64,000 nucleotides of DNA from contig NZ_ATYB01000014.1 in the NCBI RefSeq assembly GCF_000427465.1, positions 1,573,570 to 1,637,569 on the forward strand, read 5' to 3'. This document shows positions 7,356 to 16,004 of the stretch, in pieces (the first letter of the stretch is position 1; each line of letters begins with the position of its first letter). The notes under the pieces are model-generated. The model was not told where the DNA came from. It searched no databases and worked only from the letters and a program-made list of their open reading frames with translations. A program made the position numbers and the translations under genes. The stretch comes from Sinorhizobium arboris LMG 14919. GTDB taxonomy: Bacteria; Pseudomonadota; Alphaproteobacteria; Rhizobiales; Rhizobiaceae.

Positions 7356-7692
7356 AGGGAGAGCCGCCTTAGGCGTACGCGCCTTCCCAAGAGATCGCGA
7401 AGTCGCGCGCCGCTGGAATCTGGCGTGGCGACTTCGATCTTCCTTGCCGTGCGCGCGCCAAGCGCGCGAAACGTGAGTCTTCCTGCTGATCCCGAACTGC
7501 AGATGCTCATCGCCCGTCTGGGCGGCCATCAGGCGAAGGAAGCGCTTGGAGACGATTAGAAGGGCTGATGGCCGGGCTTGATGGAGGTGACGGCGGAGGA
7601 CCAGTCCCCAGGCTAAATCTTTGGTTGCACCCTCTTGATTGCGCTGCAATTGAAGCTACGGTCCCTCCGGATCATTTGGCCGAAGAATCAAG
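7356..7692. other. 337-bp gap without a recognised gene
   Basis: One short open stretch ends ELQMLIARLGGHQAKEALGDD at about 7557, but it has no good start or family match. GCGCGCGCCAAGCGCGC near 7452 is a short palindromic patch. No promoter or terminator stands out. Confidence 0.4.
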
Positions 7693-9624
7693 GTGAACAA
7701 TGGAAAGCACGCTGGGCATATCGGTAGGGCATTCATCAGCGACAAGTTGCAGCCGGTGGCCGCAATGACTGAGAACCTGCCCCCAAGCAATATCACCCTG
7801 TCCAACAACTCGATAGCGGAGAACTCTCCCGTCGGCACGACGATCGGCACACTATCGGCCACTGACCCAGAAGGTCAGCCCCTGACATATCGACTGGTGG
7901 ACAGTGGTGGAGGCTTGGTTCAGCTCGATGGCAATAGAGTCCAGTTGGCTAAGCCGGTCAGTTACGAGGAGCTGCAGGGGAAGACGTTCCAGATCGAGGT
8001 CTCCGACGGGGTGAACAAGGTTCTCAAAAAGTTCTTCGTATCAATCGAAGATGTTGACGAACCGCCGCACCTAGTTTGGATGGGTGGAGCAGAGGTCCCA
8101 GAAGATATGAAAGTCGGCACGGTGTTCGACTACGTATCTGGGGTGGATCCAGAAGATTCAGTACTAACGTTCAAATTGATAGACGATGCGGGGGGCACGT
8201 TCAAACTGGTAGGCGCCAATGCCATTCAGCTTGCGAAGCCAGTCGACTTCGAGAAATCTCCGACAAAAACAGTAACCTTTGAAGTTTCTGATGGAAAGTT
8301 CACGGTCGTTAAATCGTTCACAATCAATATCGCTGATGTCAACGAAGCGCCGAGTGCGCTGACATTGTCTAATTCAAGGGTAGCCGAAACGGCCGCTGTC
8401 GACACCTTGATCGGAACCTTTTCCGCGGTTGATCCAGAAGGCGACCCGGTGGACTACTGGCTTAAGGACTCAGCCGGTGGAACGTTTTGGATCGTGGACA
8501 ACAAACTATATCTCAACGACACATTGAACTATGAGACGCAACAATCCTACTCCATCACAGTGGTAGTTTCGAACGCGAGTGGCTCGTTTACGAAGAATTT
8601 CGTGATAAGTGTCACCGACGTGCTTGAGACGATCGTGGGGAACTCCTCATCCCAGACTTTGAATGGCGGCATCGGCGCCGACAAAATCCTTGCTGGCGGC
8701 GGCAACGATACTCTCTTTGGGAACGACGGCGACGACCTTCTTTACGGCGAATCCGGAAATGACACTATTTTAGGAGGTGCTGGTAAGGACCGGCTAGATG
8801 GCGGCACTGGCAATGATACAGCTTCATATGCGAGCGCCACCGTAGGGGTCAAAGCAAGCTTGTCTTCCAAATCGACCAATACCAACGATGCAGCCGGTGA
8901 TACGTACTTCGGGATCGAGAACCTGACGGGAACGCGCTTTGCCGATGTTCTCGGAGGCAACGCCTATGTCAACATACTCACGGGCGGCGAAGGTAGTGAT
9001 ATCCTGATCGGCGGTGCGGGCGGTGACAAGCTTTACGGAGGAACCGGAAATGACGCGGCCTCATACGCGACCGCCGCGACGGGCGTCATTGCCAATCTGG
9101 GCAGACCGAGCAGCAACACAGGAGACGCAAAAGGCGACACCTATTCTGCGGTTGAGAGCTTGATCGGTTCAAATTTCGCTGACCAGCTGTATGGCAACGG
9201 GGGCGCAAATCGCCTTTCCGGAGGAACCGGCGATGATATCATCGGCGCAGGCTCGGGGAACGATTGGATCTATGGAGGCTCGGGTGCAGACCGGCTGGTC
9301 GGTGGAATGGGCGCCGACAGGTTCGTCTTCAAGGCACTCTCTGAATCAGCAGGGGCGAAGGTCGATTCAATCCTCGACTTCGTGCCGAACGAGCAGGACA
9401 GGATTGACCTCTCGGCTATCGATGCAAATACCAAGACATCGGGTAATCAAGCATTCTCTTTCATTGGCACTGCGGCTTTCAAGGGGACCGCTGGCGAACT
9501 GAGGTACGAGAAGCTGTCTTCAGACACTTTCATATACGCGGATGTGAACGGTGATCGGATCGCAGACCTCAAGATTCATCTGGACGACGCCGTGACCTTG
9601 GCGGGCAACTACTTTCTGCTTTAA
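7693..9624 (+). CDS. RTX calcium-binding protein with cadherin-like repeats
   Basis: The 643-residue product has three cadherin-like repeats (about 28-125, 126-217 and 218-312, each with an A-DPEG or VDPED turn and a DV-E-P linker). GGxGxDxL-type nonapeptides follow in three blocks (about 323-375, 430-455 and 505-545). The C-terminal domain (about 545-643) has the [11 protein letters not shown] and [17 protein letters not shown] features of type I-secreted proteins. There is no signal peptide, as expected for export by an ABC-type secretion system, but none is encoded in the window. The likely role is surface or extracellular adhesion or matrix. A GTG start with weak ribosome binding was chosen. 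It may be foreign. Confidence 0.85.
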   Translation: MNNGKHAGHIGRAFISDKLQPVAAMTENLPPSNITLSNNSIAENSPVGTTIGTLSATDPEGQPLTYRLVDSGGGLVQLDGNRVQLAKPVSYEELQGKTFQIEVSDGVNKVLKKFFVSIEDVDEPPHLVWMGGAEVPEDMKVGTVFDYVSGVDPEDSVLTFKLIDDAGGTFKLVGANAIQLAKPVDFEKSPTKTVTFEVSDGKFTVVKSFTINIADVNEAPSALTLSNSRVAETAAVDTLIGTFSAVDPEGDPVDYWLKDSAGGTFWIVDNKLYLNDTLNYETQQSYSITVVVSNASGSFTKNFVISVTDVLETIVGNSSSQTLNGGIGADKILAGGGNDTLFGNDGDDLLYGESGNDTILGGAGKDRLDGGTGNDTASYASATVGVKASLSSKSTNTNDAAGDTYFGIENLTGTRFADVLGGNAYVNILTGGEGSDILIGGAGGDKLYGGTGNDAASYATAATGVIANLGRPSSNTGDAKGDTYSAVESLIGSNFADQLYGNGGANRLSGGTGDDIIGAGSGNDWIYGGSGADRLVGGMGADRFVFKALSESAGAKVDSILDFVPNEQDRIDLSAIDANTKTSGNQAFSFIGTAAFKGTAGELRYEKLSSDTFIYADVNGDRIADLKIHLDDAVTLAGNYFLL

Positions 9625-9693
9625 TCGATGCGGTGGGAGCGGTCGCGAGCCTCGCGATCGAGGCGTCGGAGTTTCTCCTTCTGCAGTCGGGAA

Positions 9694-9745
9694 GGCCGTC
9701 CCGACGGCCTGACATAAGGAGCTGCAGTGGGACCGCTGCAGCTCC
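9694..9745. terminator. Two perfect hairpins after the RTX gene
   Basis: GGCCGT at 9694-9699 pairs with ACGGCC at 9704-9709. GGAGCTGCAG at 9718-9727 pairs perfectly over ten bases with CTGCAGCTCC at 9736-9745 across an eight-base loop. They begin 70 bases past the RTX stop. There is no clear T tract, so termination is plausible but not proven. Confidence 0.5.
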
Positions 9746-9863
9746 GGCAAGCACACGCGGAAATCCACCAGATTTCGTGTCCCCGCTGGCTCGCGCTGCG
9801 ATTTCGCTGCGCTCACGATATGCGCAGGATGCGCAACGTAGACGGGCAAATACCTGAGGGGCT

Positions 9864-10218
9864 GAGCAAAAATCCCCAGTTATCAAAGGCAACAATAGCA
9901 ACAATAAATTGATCGGCGAGACCGACGTTTTCGGCGTCTCGAATTACGTTTATGGATATGGCGGTAACGATACTCTCACCGGGGGCTTCCACGCAGACAA
10001 CTACATCTGGGGTGGCACTGGTAACGACATCATCGACGGCGGGACAAGAATAAACCGCCTATATGGCGAGACGGAGACGACACAAATCACTGCTGGTTGG
10101 AGTGGTGCCGATAGCCAACATTATGGCGGTGCCGGCAACGACAAATTGATCGGCGATCATCTACGAGACCGACACCGGAAAGCTATTCTACGACAGCAAC
10201 GGCAACGCGAACGGGCCC
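9864..10218 (+). pseudogene. Second RTX protein remnant
   Basis: A frame without a proper start carries GNNSNNKLIGETDVFG, YGYGGNDTLTGGFHADN, WGGTGNDIIDGG and YGGAGNDKLIGD, which are RTX nonapeptides in degenerate spacing. One frame over, from about 10,160, it gives IYETDTGKLFYDSNGNANG, a common last motif of RTX proteins, and then homology ends at about 10,218. The shift and the abrupt end show a truncated gene. It lies directly after the intact RTX gene and in the same orientation, so it may be a decayed duplicate or a neighbour from the same element. Confidence 0.65.
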
Positions 10219-10475
10219 CACGCCTCGGGCTTCTTGAGAACCTCGCCGAGGCCGGCATCACGGCTGTCGGCTTTCGCACCGGCTTCCGGCGGCGTTTTCG
10301 GCCTCTCGACAGACCGCCCGCTTGCATCCGCCGCCAAACGCAGCGCGTTACCGAGGACGCCCGGCTGATCCATCCAATCCCCCTTCGGATCCTTGCCGGT
10401 GACGCGGATGGTCCAGCCGCGGCCGTTGACCGGAAAGCCGGTCTTGACATTCGTGAGCGAGCGCAGGAAGCGCAT
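10188..10475 (-). CDS. Orphan 95-aa frame, possibly a truncated foreign gene
   Basis: The minus-strand frame is open from about 10,513 and contains sequence that reads like a real protein: MRFLRSLTNVKTGFPVNGRG, then WTIRVTGKDPKGDWMDQPGV and LGNALRLAADASGRSVERPK. I cannot assign a family. Its last residues overlap the RTX remnant on the other strand, so the true homology probably stops near 10,220. It may be a piece of a phage or element gene joined at two breakpoints. There is no clear ribosome-binding site. Confidence 0.25.
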   Translation of the reverse strand: MRFLRSLTNVKTGFPVNGRGWTIRVTGKDPKGDWMDQPGVLGNALRLAADASGRSVERPKTPPEAGAKADSRDAGLGEVLKKPEAWGPFALPLLS

Positions 10476-10504
10476 GCGTGCGTCACAATAGTCGCGGATG
10501 AGTG

Positions 10505-10717
10505 TGCAAGGGCGCTAAGATCGAGGGCGTGACGTTCCACGATCTCCGCGGGACGTTCATCACTGAACGCCGGCGGGAAGGATCTACCACAGAGCAGATC
10601 GCGTCGATTACGGGGCACTCGATTGCTGAGGTGGGAAGAGTGCTCGAAAAACACTATCTGGCGACCGACCAGCAGACGAGCGATGCGGTCATTCTGCGGA
10701 TGGAAAAGAACACTTAG
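10505..10717 (+). pseudogene. Tyrosine integrase C-terminal fragment beside tRNA-Arg
   Basis: The frame encodes GVTFHDLRGTFITERRREGS, ITGHSIAEVGRVLEKHYLAT and ends ILRMEKNT. This is the end of the catalytic domain of a phage-type integrase: the HxLR pair (HDLR), the GH-S histidine and the tyrosine nucleophile in KHYLA. The N-terminal DNA-binding domains and the first catalytic arginine are missing; similarity begins at about 10,510 at a junction with unrelated sequence. It ends 87 bases before the tRNA-Arg 3' end, the normal place for an integrase gene in a tRNA-targeted element. Confidence 0.75.
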
Positions 10718-10803
10718 GGAATATCTTTTGTAAACGGCTCGAAAAAAGCTGTAAACGGGGTCAGATCAGCAGGTGGAAATGTCCTCTAAGTGCTTGAAAA
10801 GTT

Positions 10804-10880
<77 letters not shown>

Positions 10881-10913
10881 GTCTGGGCCTTGCCCGACGG
10901 AGCGCCGTGGGCC

Positions 10914-11219
10914 TCAATGGGTCCAGGGCTGCATCCGGTTGAAACGGAAATTATCCGAATAGGAAACGTTCTTGCGCGCCGCATCCTTGGGGGCGATCAC
11001 GCGATATTCGATGCCGTTTCTCTCGGCATAGGAGATCGCCTGCTCAGCACTCTCGAAGGTCAGGCGAACCTGTTGCCGTGTGTCGGCGGAACTCGTGTAG
11101 CCCATGATCGGGTCGATCGTGCGCGGTCTTTCCTGATCGAACTCCAGCACCCACAGATGCGTCTTGGCCTTGCCGGACTGCATTGCTGTCTTTGCGGGAC
11201 GATAGATCTTCGCGGACAT
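10914..11219 (-). CDS. NDUFS4-like accessory subunit of respiratory complex I
   Basis: The 101-residue product matches the ETC complex I subunit conserved region found in alphaproteobacteria and mitochondria: MSAKIYRPAKTAMQSGKAKT at the start, WVLEFDQE, DPIMGYTSS, FESAEQAISYAERNGIEY and the C-terminal SYSDNFRFNRMQPWTH. It is an accessory, non-redox subunit on the peripheral arm of NADH:quinone oxidoreductase. It sits alone between two tRNA genes, as is usual, and marks the start of the core chromosome. Full length, intact and well conserved. Confidence 0.92.
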   Translation of the reverse strand: MSAKIYRPAKTAMQSGKAKTHLWVLEFDQERPRTIDPIMGYTSSADTRQQVRLTFESAEQAISYAERNGIEYRVIAPKDAARKNVSYSDNFRFNRMQPWTH

Positions 11220-11271
11220 TGTTTCGAACGGCTCCCGTTGACCAAGAGATCAATGTTTTCACATGATTAGA

Positions 11272-11348
<77 letters not shown>

Positions 11349-11428
11349 CACCACGAAGGCGGAGATACACGCTTCGCCCTGCGCCTGCAACAGCAAATTT
11401 CGCGGGGTGAGCGGCGCCGGTGGATGCG

Positions 11429-11920
11429 TCAGTTCGCCCTCTCCGTTGCCGGAAGTCCTGCACCTTCAAGCCTGTCGCCAGGGCTGAGGCCGAGCCGCTT
11501 CACGGTTCCGGCGTTAAGCTCGAGCACGTAGGCCACCGGTTCCCCGGAATCGATAATCGCTTCGGAAAGCGGGACCGCGTTCTCGTGGATGGTTCGGATC
11601 GTACCGTCACGCGCGATGAAGAGCATGTCGAGCGGCAGATAGGTGTTCTTCATCCACATCATCACCCGCCGCGTCTCGCCGAAATCGAACAGCATGCCGT
11701 GATTTGGTGCCATCTGGCGGCGATGCATCAGCCCCTGCTCGCGCTGCTCCGGGTCGATCGCGAGCTCTACCGTAAGATCGTGCGTGCCGCCGCTCGCGGT
11801 GATCAGCCGAACCCGCTCCTTTGCAAAGGAAACCTCTGCCATCGCCGAAGCGGCGAGCAGCGACAACAAAAAAAGCGCCGCCAGGGCGCTTCTTGCAGCA
11901 ATGCCGACGGCCCCGGGCAT
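11429..11920 (-). CDS. DUF192 family exported protein
   Basis: The 163-residue product has a signal peptide (about residues 1-28, cleavage near SAMA-EV) and a DUF192 domain: ELAIDPEQREQGLMHRRQM, HGMLFDFGETRRVMMWMKNT, LPLDMLFIARDGTI and AYVLELNAGTVKRLGL. The fold is a small beta barrel of unknown function, often periplasmic. The ATG at 11,920 overlaps the stop of the upstream cold-shock gene by one base (TGATG), showing a coupled two-gene transcript. A tRNA-Pro gene follows on the same strand. Confidence 0.85.
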   Translation of the reverse strand: MPGAVGIAARSALAALFLLSLLAASAMAEVSFAKERVRLITASGGTHDLTVELAIDPEQREQGLMHRRQMAPNHGMLFDFGETRRVMMWMKNTYLPLDMLFIARDGTIRTIHENAVPLSEAIIDSGEPVAYVLELNAGTVKRLGLSPGDRLEGAGLPATERAN

Positions 11921-12498
11921 CAATGCGACCGCGTGGTTGGCGTCGGCCCGTCGGGATGGATTTCCGCCGCCATAAGGCCCTTCTCCCCGTCCCCGAAGCG
12001 GCAGAGCACAACTTGGCCGGGCCTCAGCTCCGTCAGGCCGAAACGGCGTAACGTTTCCATGTGCACGAAAATGTCTTCCGTACCCTCGCCGCGGGTCAGA
12101 AAGCCGAAGCCCTTGGTGCGGTTGAACCACTTCACCAGCACCCGCTCGAGCCCGCTCGTCGGCGTTACCTGGACATGCGTCCTGACCGGTGGAAGCTGCG
12201 ACGGATGAACGGCGGTGGACTGATCCATGGAGAGGATGCGGAAGGCCTGATAGCCGCGGTCCCGCTTCTGAATGAGAGCGACGACGCGCGCGCCTTCAAG
12301 CACCGTTTGATAGCCGTCGCGTCTGAGACAGGTGACATGCAGCAAAACGTCCTGCATGCCGTTGTCCGGAACGATGAAGCCGAAGCCTTTGGCGACGTCG
12401 AACCACTTGATAACCCCGGTAATTTCGATGAGGTCAAGGGCGTCGTTGCCAAATTCGCCATTATGGATGACGTCTTTCGAAGATGTCCTGTCAGCCAT
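11920..12498 (-). CDS. Protein with two cold-shock domains
   Basis: The 192-residue product carries two CspA-like domains. The first (about 26-92) has IKWFDVAKGFGFIV with a weakened second RNA-binding motif (VLLHV instead of VFVH). The second (about 118-185) has VKWFNRTKGFGFLT and DIFVHMETL intact. Such proteins bind single-stranded RNA or DNA and are typical of alphaproteobacteria. The ATG at 12,498 is preceded by GAGGGG. The gene lies first in a coupled pair with the DUF192 gene. Confidence 0.9.
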   Translation of the reverse strand: MADRTSSKDVIHNGEFGNDALDLIEITGVIKWFDVAKGFGFIVPDNGMQDVLLHVTCLRRDGYQTVLEGARVVALIQKRDRGYQAFRILSMDQSTAVHPSQLPPVRTHVQVTPTSGLERVLVKWFNRTKGFGFLTRGEGTEDIFVHMETLRRFGLTELRPGQVVLCRFGDGEKGLMAAEIHPDGPTPTTRSH

Positions 12499-12694
12499 TC
12501 TCGCAGCCCCTCGTTACGCGCAACACTTCGATACGGTTAACTGATTCTTATGGGCCAGAATAACATCGTCCCGCAGCGCGTGTGCAAGCCCCTCGACGTA
12601 TTTTGGCTTGGGACCTTTATAGGGACGCAGCCTTGCGTCTGGCTTGCCGTCGCTTCACTATACGCCATCTTCCACGAAACAGGGACATTCTCCA

Positions 12695-13135
12695 ATGCGG
12701 TATCTGCATACGATGGTTCGCGTCAAAGACCTCGACCAGGCCCTTCACTTCTATTGCAAGCTTTTCGGGCTCGAAGAGATTCGGCGGTACGAGAACGAAA
12801 AAGGCCGCTTCACGCTCGTCTTTCTCGCCGCCCCCGGCGATGTCGACCGCGCCAGGGGTGAAGCCGCGCCATGCCTCGAACTCACCTATAATTGGGATCC
12901 CGAGGAATATACCGGCGGGCGGAACTTTGGCCACCTCGCCTATGAAGTCGACGATATCTACGCGTTCTGCAAGCATCTGATGGACAGCGGCGTAACCATC
13001 AACCGTCCGCCGCGCGACGGCCACATGGCCTTCGTCCGATCGCCCGATGGCATCTCGATCGAGATACTGCAGAAAGGCGAGCACCTGCCCGCACAGGAAC
13101 CCTGGGCCTCCATGGCCAATACCGGGGTCTGGTAA
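12695..13135 (+). CDS. gloA: Lactoylglutathione lyase (glyoxalase I)
   Basis: This enzyme isomerises the glutathione hemithioacetal of methylglyoxal to S-lactoylglutathione. The 146-residue product shows the fold in two halves: HTMVRVKDLDQALHFYCKLF (metal His near the start), then LELTYNW (metal Glu), FGHLAYEVDD (metal His) and GISIEILQKGE (metal Glu). All four metal ligands are present. The ATG at 12,695 was chosen because the family begins with RYLHTM; an upstream ATG at 12,644 would add an unusual tail. A terminator hairpin follows at 13,242. Confidence 0.93.
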   Translation: MRYLHTMVRVKDLDQALHFYCKLFGLEEIRRYENEKGRFTLVFLAAPGDVDRARGEAAPCLELTYNWDPEEYTGGRNFGHLAYEVDDIYAFCKHLMDSGVTINRPPRDGHMAFVRSPDGISIEILQKGEHLPAQEPWASMANTGVW

Positions 13136-13529
13136 GCCTCGCACAATTGCGGCCGGCTATTTCTCACCCGTCGCCGGCTCTGCCGAGCGGCGCGGCACCC
13201 GTGCCGGCGCAAGAGGATCGATAGAACAGCGGATGATCTTCAGGCCCGGCCATTGCCGGGCCTTCGCATATATTTTACGAAGCTGAAATAGGTTGGTGCA
13301 AGTTTACAAATCACGCGGCCTTCGTTATCTTGCCGCGCCAGACGTTGAAACGGGGCTCTGCTTCGTCGTCACTTGCGGGGGACAGCCCTATACTTGCCTG
13401 ACCTTTCCCGTGGGGAGCCGAGCGCCCTCCGCGTGAAATTGTTGTTGCCATTCCGGGCGATGTTCGGAACTGGAACGTGATGCGCGCGGCGCAAAGCCGC
13501 CCGCATGCACGGAGAGCGGGGATAAGGCG
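13136..13529. other. 394-bp intergenic region
   Basis: It holds the gloA terminator hairpin (13,242-13,263) and presumably the promoter of the M15-type lipoprotein. No open frame here has a family match, and I see no further structured element. Confidence 0.6.
13242..13263 (+). terminator. Terminator hairpin after gloA
   Basis: AGGCCCGGC at 13,242-13,250 pairs perfectly over nine bases with GCCGGGCCT at 13,255-13,263, with a four-base loop CATT. An AT-rich run ending in TATATTTTA follows. It sits about 105 bases past gloA. Confidence 0.75.
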
Positions 13530-14858
13530 TTGCAACATCTGGAAACAGGATACCGGCCCCTGACGATCGGACGCGCCGCAGCGCTGTCCCTGTCGCTGCT
13601 GGCGTTGTCCGGCTGCGTGTCTGCAGTTGCGGACGGCGAGGCTATCGACCCTCTCAAATCGCAGCAGATGGCAGAGGCGCCGCCGGCCGGTGAGGAGACG
13701 ATGCAGGATGGGCAGGAGGCAGCGCCCGGTGCCGGCACGACGGCGCAGGCGCCGGAGGGCCCGCCGGGCGAAGCCGGTCAGGAGGGAGCTGCCCTGCAGC
13801 CCGGCCTGACCATGCAGGGGACCGCGCTGCGCGCGACGTCGGCGAGCATCTACGGGCAATCGCCAGCGGCTCCATCCGGGCCAGCGCAGCCGGGCTCAAG
13901 CAAGCAGGCGACGGCGCCGGCCGGCGAATCACCAACGATGAACGCCAAGACCAATAGCGTCTTCAGCAATCAGCCATCCGCGACTCAGCCGGCAATTCAA
14001 CCACAACAGGGCGCGGCAGGCGAAGTTCGTCCAGCGAACGAGGCGATCGCCGCTGCATCCACCGCAACCGCAGACGAAAGCGATGTGCCCGCGGCCGTAC
14101 CGTTGCCTGTGAGCGCACAGGCCGCATTGTCCGGTGCGGCGGTGCCGGCCCTGCAACCGGTCGAAGCCGCCTCCGCGGCGGCTTCGCTCGCGGCTCGATC
14201 GACGGACATCGGCGAAGGCGAGAACGGGACAGAAGAGACAAAGAAGACCAGGAAGACCTGGACTCTCGCCAGCCTCTTCGCACCCAAGCGCAAGGAAAAG
14301 CCGCGCTCCGACGCAGCGCACACTGCACAAGCACGCGAGAAGAAAACGATCACCCCCAGCAATGCGGGACAGCCGCAGATCGCGTCCCTCGCCTATACCT
14401 CACTTCCCGGCGTCAACATGAACCCGCTCTTCAGCATGGAACACGAAGCGCATGAGTCGGACGAGGACGACGCACCTGTGGAGGTGGCGAACCTTTCCGG
14501 CCTGGCCCGACTGACGCCGAACGGCCTCATCCTGCAAACGGAGAAGGTGGAGACGGGCTGTTTCAAGCCGGAGCTTCTCGACATATTGAAAACGGTGGAA
14601 AGGCATTACGGCCGCAAGGTCATGGTCACCTCGGGGCTGCGCGCCATCAACGTCAACCGCAAGCGCCAGTCTCTCCACACGCGCTGCGAGGCAGCGGATA
14701 TCCAGGTGGCGGGCGTCAGCAAGTGGGACCTCGCGAATTTCCTGCGCAGCGTTACCGGCCGCGGCGGCGTCGGCACCTACTGCCACACGAACTCCGTCCA
14801 TATCGATATCGGCCCCGAGCGGGACTGGAACTGGCGCTGTCGCCGGCGCAAGGGCTGA
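13530..14858 (+). CDS. Lipoprotein with M15-type (YcbK-like) C-terminal domain
   Basis: The 442-residue product starts at TTG after GAGCGGGG. A lipoprotein signal ends in the lipobox LALSGC (Cys at about residue 30). A long low-complexity stretch rich in Ala, Pro, Gln and Gly (about 45-310) leads to a globular C-terminal domain (about 335-440) with the M15_3/DUF882 pattern: LKTVERHYGRKVMVTSGLRA, SLHTRCEAADIQV (metal His and Asp) and SVHIDIGPERDW (metal His). This suggests zinc peptidase activity on peptidoglycan. The linker would span the periplasm. The gene is monocistronic. Confidence 0.85.
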   Translation: MQHLETGYRPLTIGRAAALSLSLLALSGCVSAVADGEAIDPLKSQQMAEAPPAGEETMQDGQEAAPGAGTTAQAPEGPPGEAGQEGAALQPGLTMQGTALRATSASIYGQSPAAPSGPAQPGSSKQATAPAGESPTMNAKTNSVFSNQPSATQPAIQPQQGAAGEVRPANEAIAAASTATADESDVPAAVPLPVSAQAALSGAAVPALQPVEAASAAASLAARSTDIGEGENGTEETKKTRKTWTLASLFAPKRKEKPRSDAAHTAQAREKKTITPSNAGQPQIASLAYTSLPGVNMNPLFSMEHEAHESDEDDAPVEVANLSGLARLTPNGLILQTEKVETGCFKPELLDILKTVERHYGRKVMVTSGLRAINVNRKRQSLHTRCEAADIQVAGVSKWDLANFLRSVTGRGGVGTYCHTNSVHIDIGPERDWNWRCRRRKG

Positions 14859-14929
14859 TCTGCCATCGCGGCTTCAACGGATTGGTCGCGATCAGCCGAC
14901 ATTTTCCCCGAAAAAATAGAAACTGACCC

Positions 14930-14958
14930 TTGCGGGAATCCGAAGCCCTCTCTATAAG
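14930..14958 (+). promoter_or_regulatory. Promoter of tRNA-Glu copy 1
   Basis: TTGCGG (14,930-14,935) and TATAAG (14,953-14,958) are exactly 17 bases apart, a good sigma-70-type promoter 54 bases before the tRNA. The same elements recur at 16,470-16,498. Confidence 0.75.
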
Positions 14959-15011
14959 CCGCCTCGTCTTACAGCGACTTACGTCTTCCATAGACGAAAT
15001 TGCTGCAGCAG

Positions 15012-15087
15012 GCGCCCATCGTCTAGCGGTCTAGGACGCCGCCCTTTCACGGCGGAAACACGGGTTCGATTCCCGTTGGGCGTGCCA
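15012..15087 (+). tRNA. tRNA-Glu (TTC), copy 1
   Basis: A 76-base tRNA: acceptor GCGCCCA with TGGGCGT, anticodon loop CTTTCAC giving TTC, T loop GGTTCGATTCC, encoded CCA. It is identical to the copy at 16,552-16,627. Confidence 0.95.
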
Positions 15088-15144
15088 AACCACCTCTTTT
15101 CCATTTCACATTTTTCATAGTATGGTGCTGATCGTCACCAGCGG

Positions 15145-15219
15145 GCGCCCATCGTCTAGCGGTCAGGACGCCGCCCTCTCACGGCGGTAACACGGGTTCG
15201 AGTCCCGTTGGGCGTACCA
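15145..15219 (+). tRNA. tRNA-Glu (CTC)
   Basis: A 75-base tRNA similar to its neighbour but with anticodon loop CTCTCAC (anticodon CTC) and one base fewer in the D loop. CCA is encoded. It is 57 bases after copy 1 and probably shares its transcript. Confidence 0.95.
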
Positions 15220-15313
15220 TAAGCATTGATTTCATTGGATAAATTAACGCTGGCTCCAAGAGGAGCCCAAGGTCGGGCCCCAAGGGGCCCAAGCCCTCCC
15301 GGATATTGTGTTT

Positions 15314-15353
15314 GCGATTCGCTAATTTCTCTGTCAAGATGTTAGCGATTAGC
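15314..15353 (+). promoter_or_regulatory. Putative autoregulatory operator of the toxin-antitoxin pair
   Basis: GCGATTCGCTAA (15,314-15,325) and TTAGCGATTAGC (15,342-15,353) form an inverted repeat matching at 10 of 12 positions. A likely -10 box TATCAT overlaps its right edge (15,354-15,359). Binding by the XRE antitoxin would block transcription, as in other TA modules. The assignment is inference from position. Confidence 0.5.
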
Positions 15354-15365
15354 TATCATACAAAC

Positions 15366-15620
15366 ATGAAAACAGTCACCTACTCCCGCGACGCCACCAA
15401 GACATTGCTTCACATGCCGGCAAACATCGCCAAGCGCATACGCGCCAAAATCGAGCAATACGCATCGGACCCGGCAAGCCTCGCAAACAATGTCATTGCG
15501 CTGCAAGGTCAATCAGGCGTCTATCGTTTGCGGGTTGGTGACTGGCGCGTGATCTTTGCCGAGGATGGCAAGGTCATTGCGATTATCAGGATCACACCCC
15601 GCGGCGGCGCATACGATTAG
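15366..15620 (+). CDS. RelE/ParE-family toxin
   Basis: The 84-residue product starts at ATG 15,366 (MKTVTYSRDATKTLLHMP); an earlier ATG lies inside the operator. The RelE/StbE fold is clear: two helices (NIAKRIRAKIEQYA), then strands with LQGQSGVYRLRVGDWRVIF and a C-terminal AIIRITPRG. The RLRVGDWRV and IFAED regions match ribosome-dependent mRNA interferases. The antitoxin gene starts 13 bases downstream. The toxin-first order, with an XRE partner, resembles higBA modules. Confidence 0.85.
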   Translation: MKTVTYSRDATKTLLHMPANIAKRIRAKIEQYASDPASLANNVIALQGQSGVYRLRVGDWRVIFAEDGKVIAIIRITPRGGAYD

Positions 15621-15632
15621 GAGGGCCCAAAG

Positions 15633-16004
15633 ATGGCACTACAGTTCATTACTACCCCGGCCGGCGAGCGCATGGTTGTCTTGCCCGAGGCGGAATTTAA
15701 CAGGATCGCCGAGGCGGCCGAAGACGCCGCCGATAGAGCCGCCGTCGAGCGTTTCAGTGCGCGCTTGGCACGCGGCGAGGAAGAATTGATTCCGGCCGAA
15801 TTCGTCAACCGGATGCTAGACGGCGAAAACAAAATCAAGGTCTGGCGCGAATACCGGAAGCTTTCCCTGCGCGACCTAGCCGCCACGGTAGACATAAGCC
15901 CGGCGTACCTCTCCCAAATCGAGAGCGGCAAGCGCGACGGGACATTTGAGACCATGAAGAAAATCGCGGCGGCGCTGCGCATCACCGTGGATGACCTTGC
16001 ATGA
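15633..16004 (+). CDS. XRE-family antitoxin
   Basis: The 123-residue product pairs an N-terminal segment (FITTPAGERMVVLPEAEFNR) resembling Phd/YefM-type antitoxins with a C-terminal helix-turn-helix (about 68-118): REYRKLSLRDLAATVDISPA then YLSQIESGKRDG. The C-terminal half would bind the inverted repeat upstream of the toxin, and the N-terminal half may hold the toxin. GGAGGG lies just before the ATG. It is coupled with the toxin gene at a 12-base gap, consistent with one transcript. Confidence 0.87.
   Translation: MALQFITTPAGERMVVLPEAEFNRIAEAAEDAADRAAVERFSARLARGEEELIPAEFVNRMLDGENKIKVWREYRKLSLRDLAATVDISPAYLSQIESGKRDGTFETMKKIAAALRITVDDLA

Larger units (their letters stand above)
14930..15087 (+). 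repeat. Duplicated promoter-tRNA-Glu unit, copy 1
   Basis: These 158 bases recur at 16,470-16,627, 1,540 bases away, with four mismatches, all in the leader. The unit includes promoter, leader and tRNA. Similarity falls off upstream of the -35 box. Confidence 0.9.

Noticed and set aside
8640..9320. Repeated GGCGGC and GGAACC-type units resembling a repeat array
   Set aside because: These are codons of RTX nonapeptides, not spaced identical repeats, so this is not a CRISPR array.
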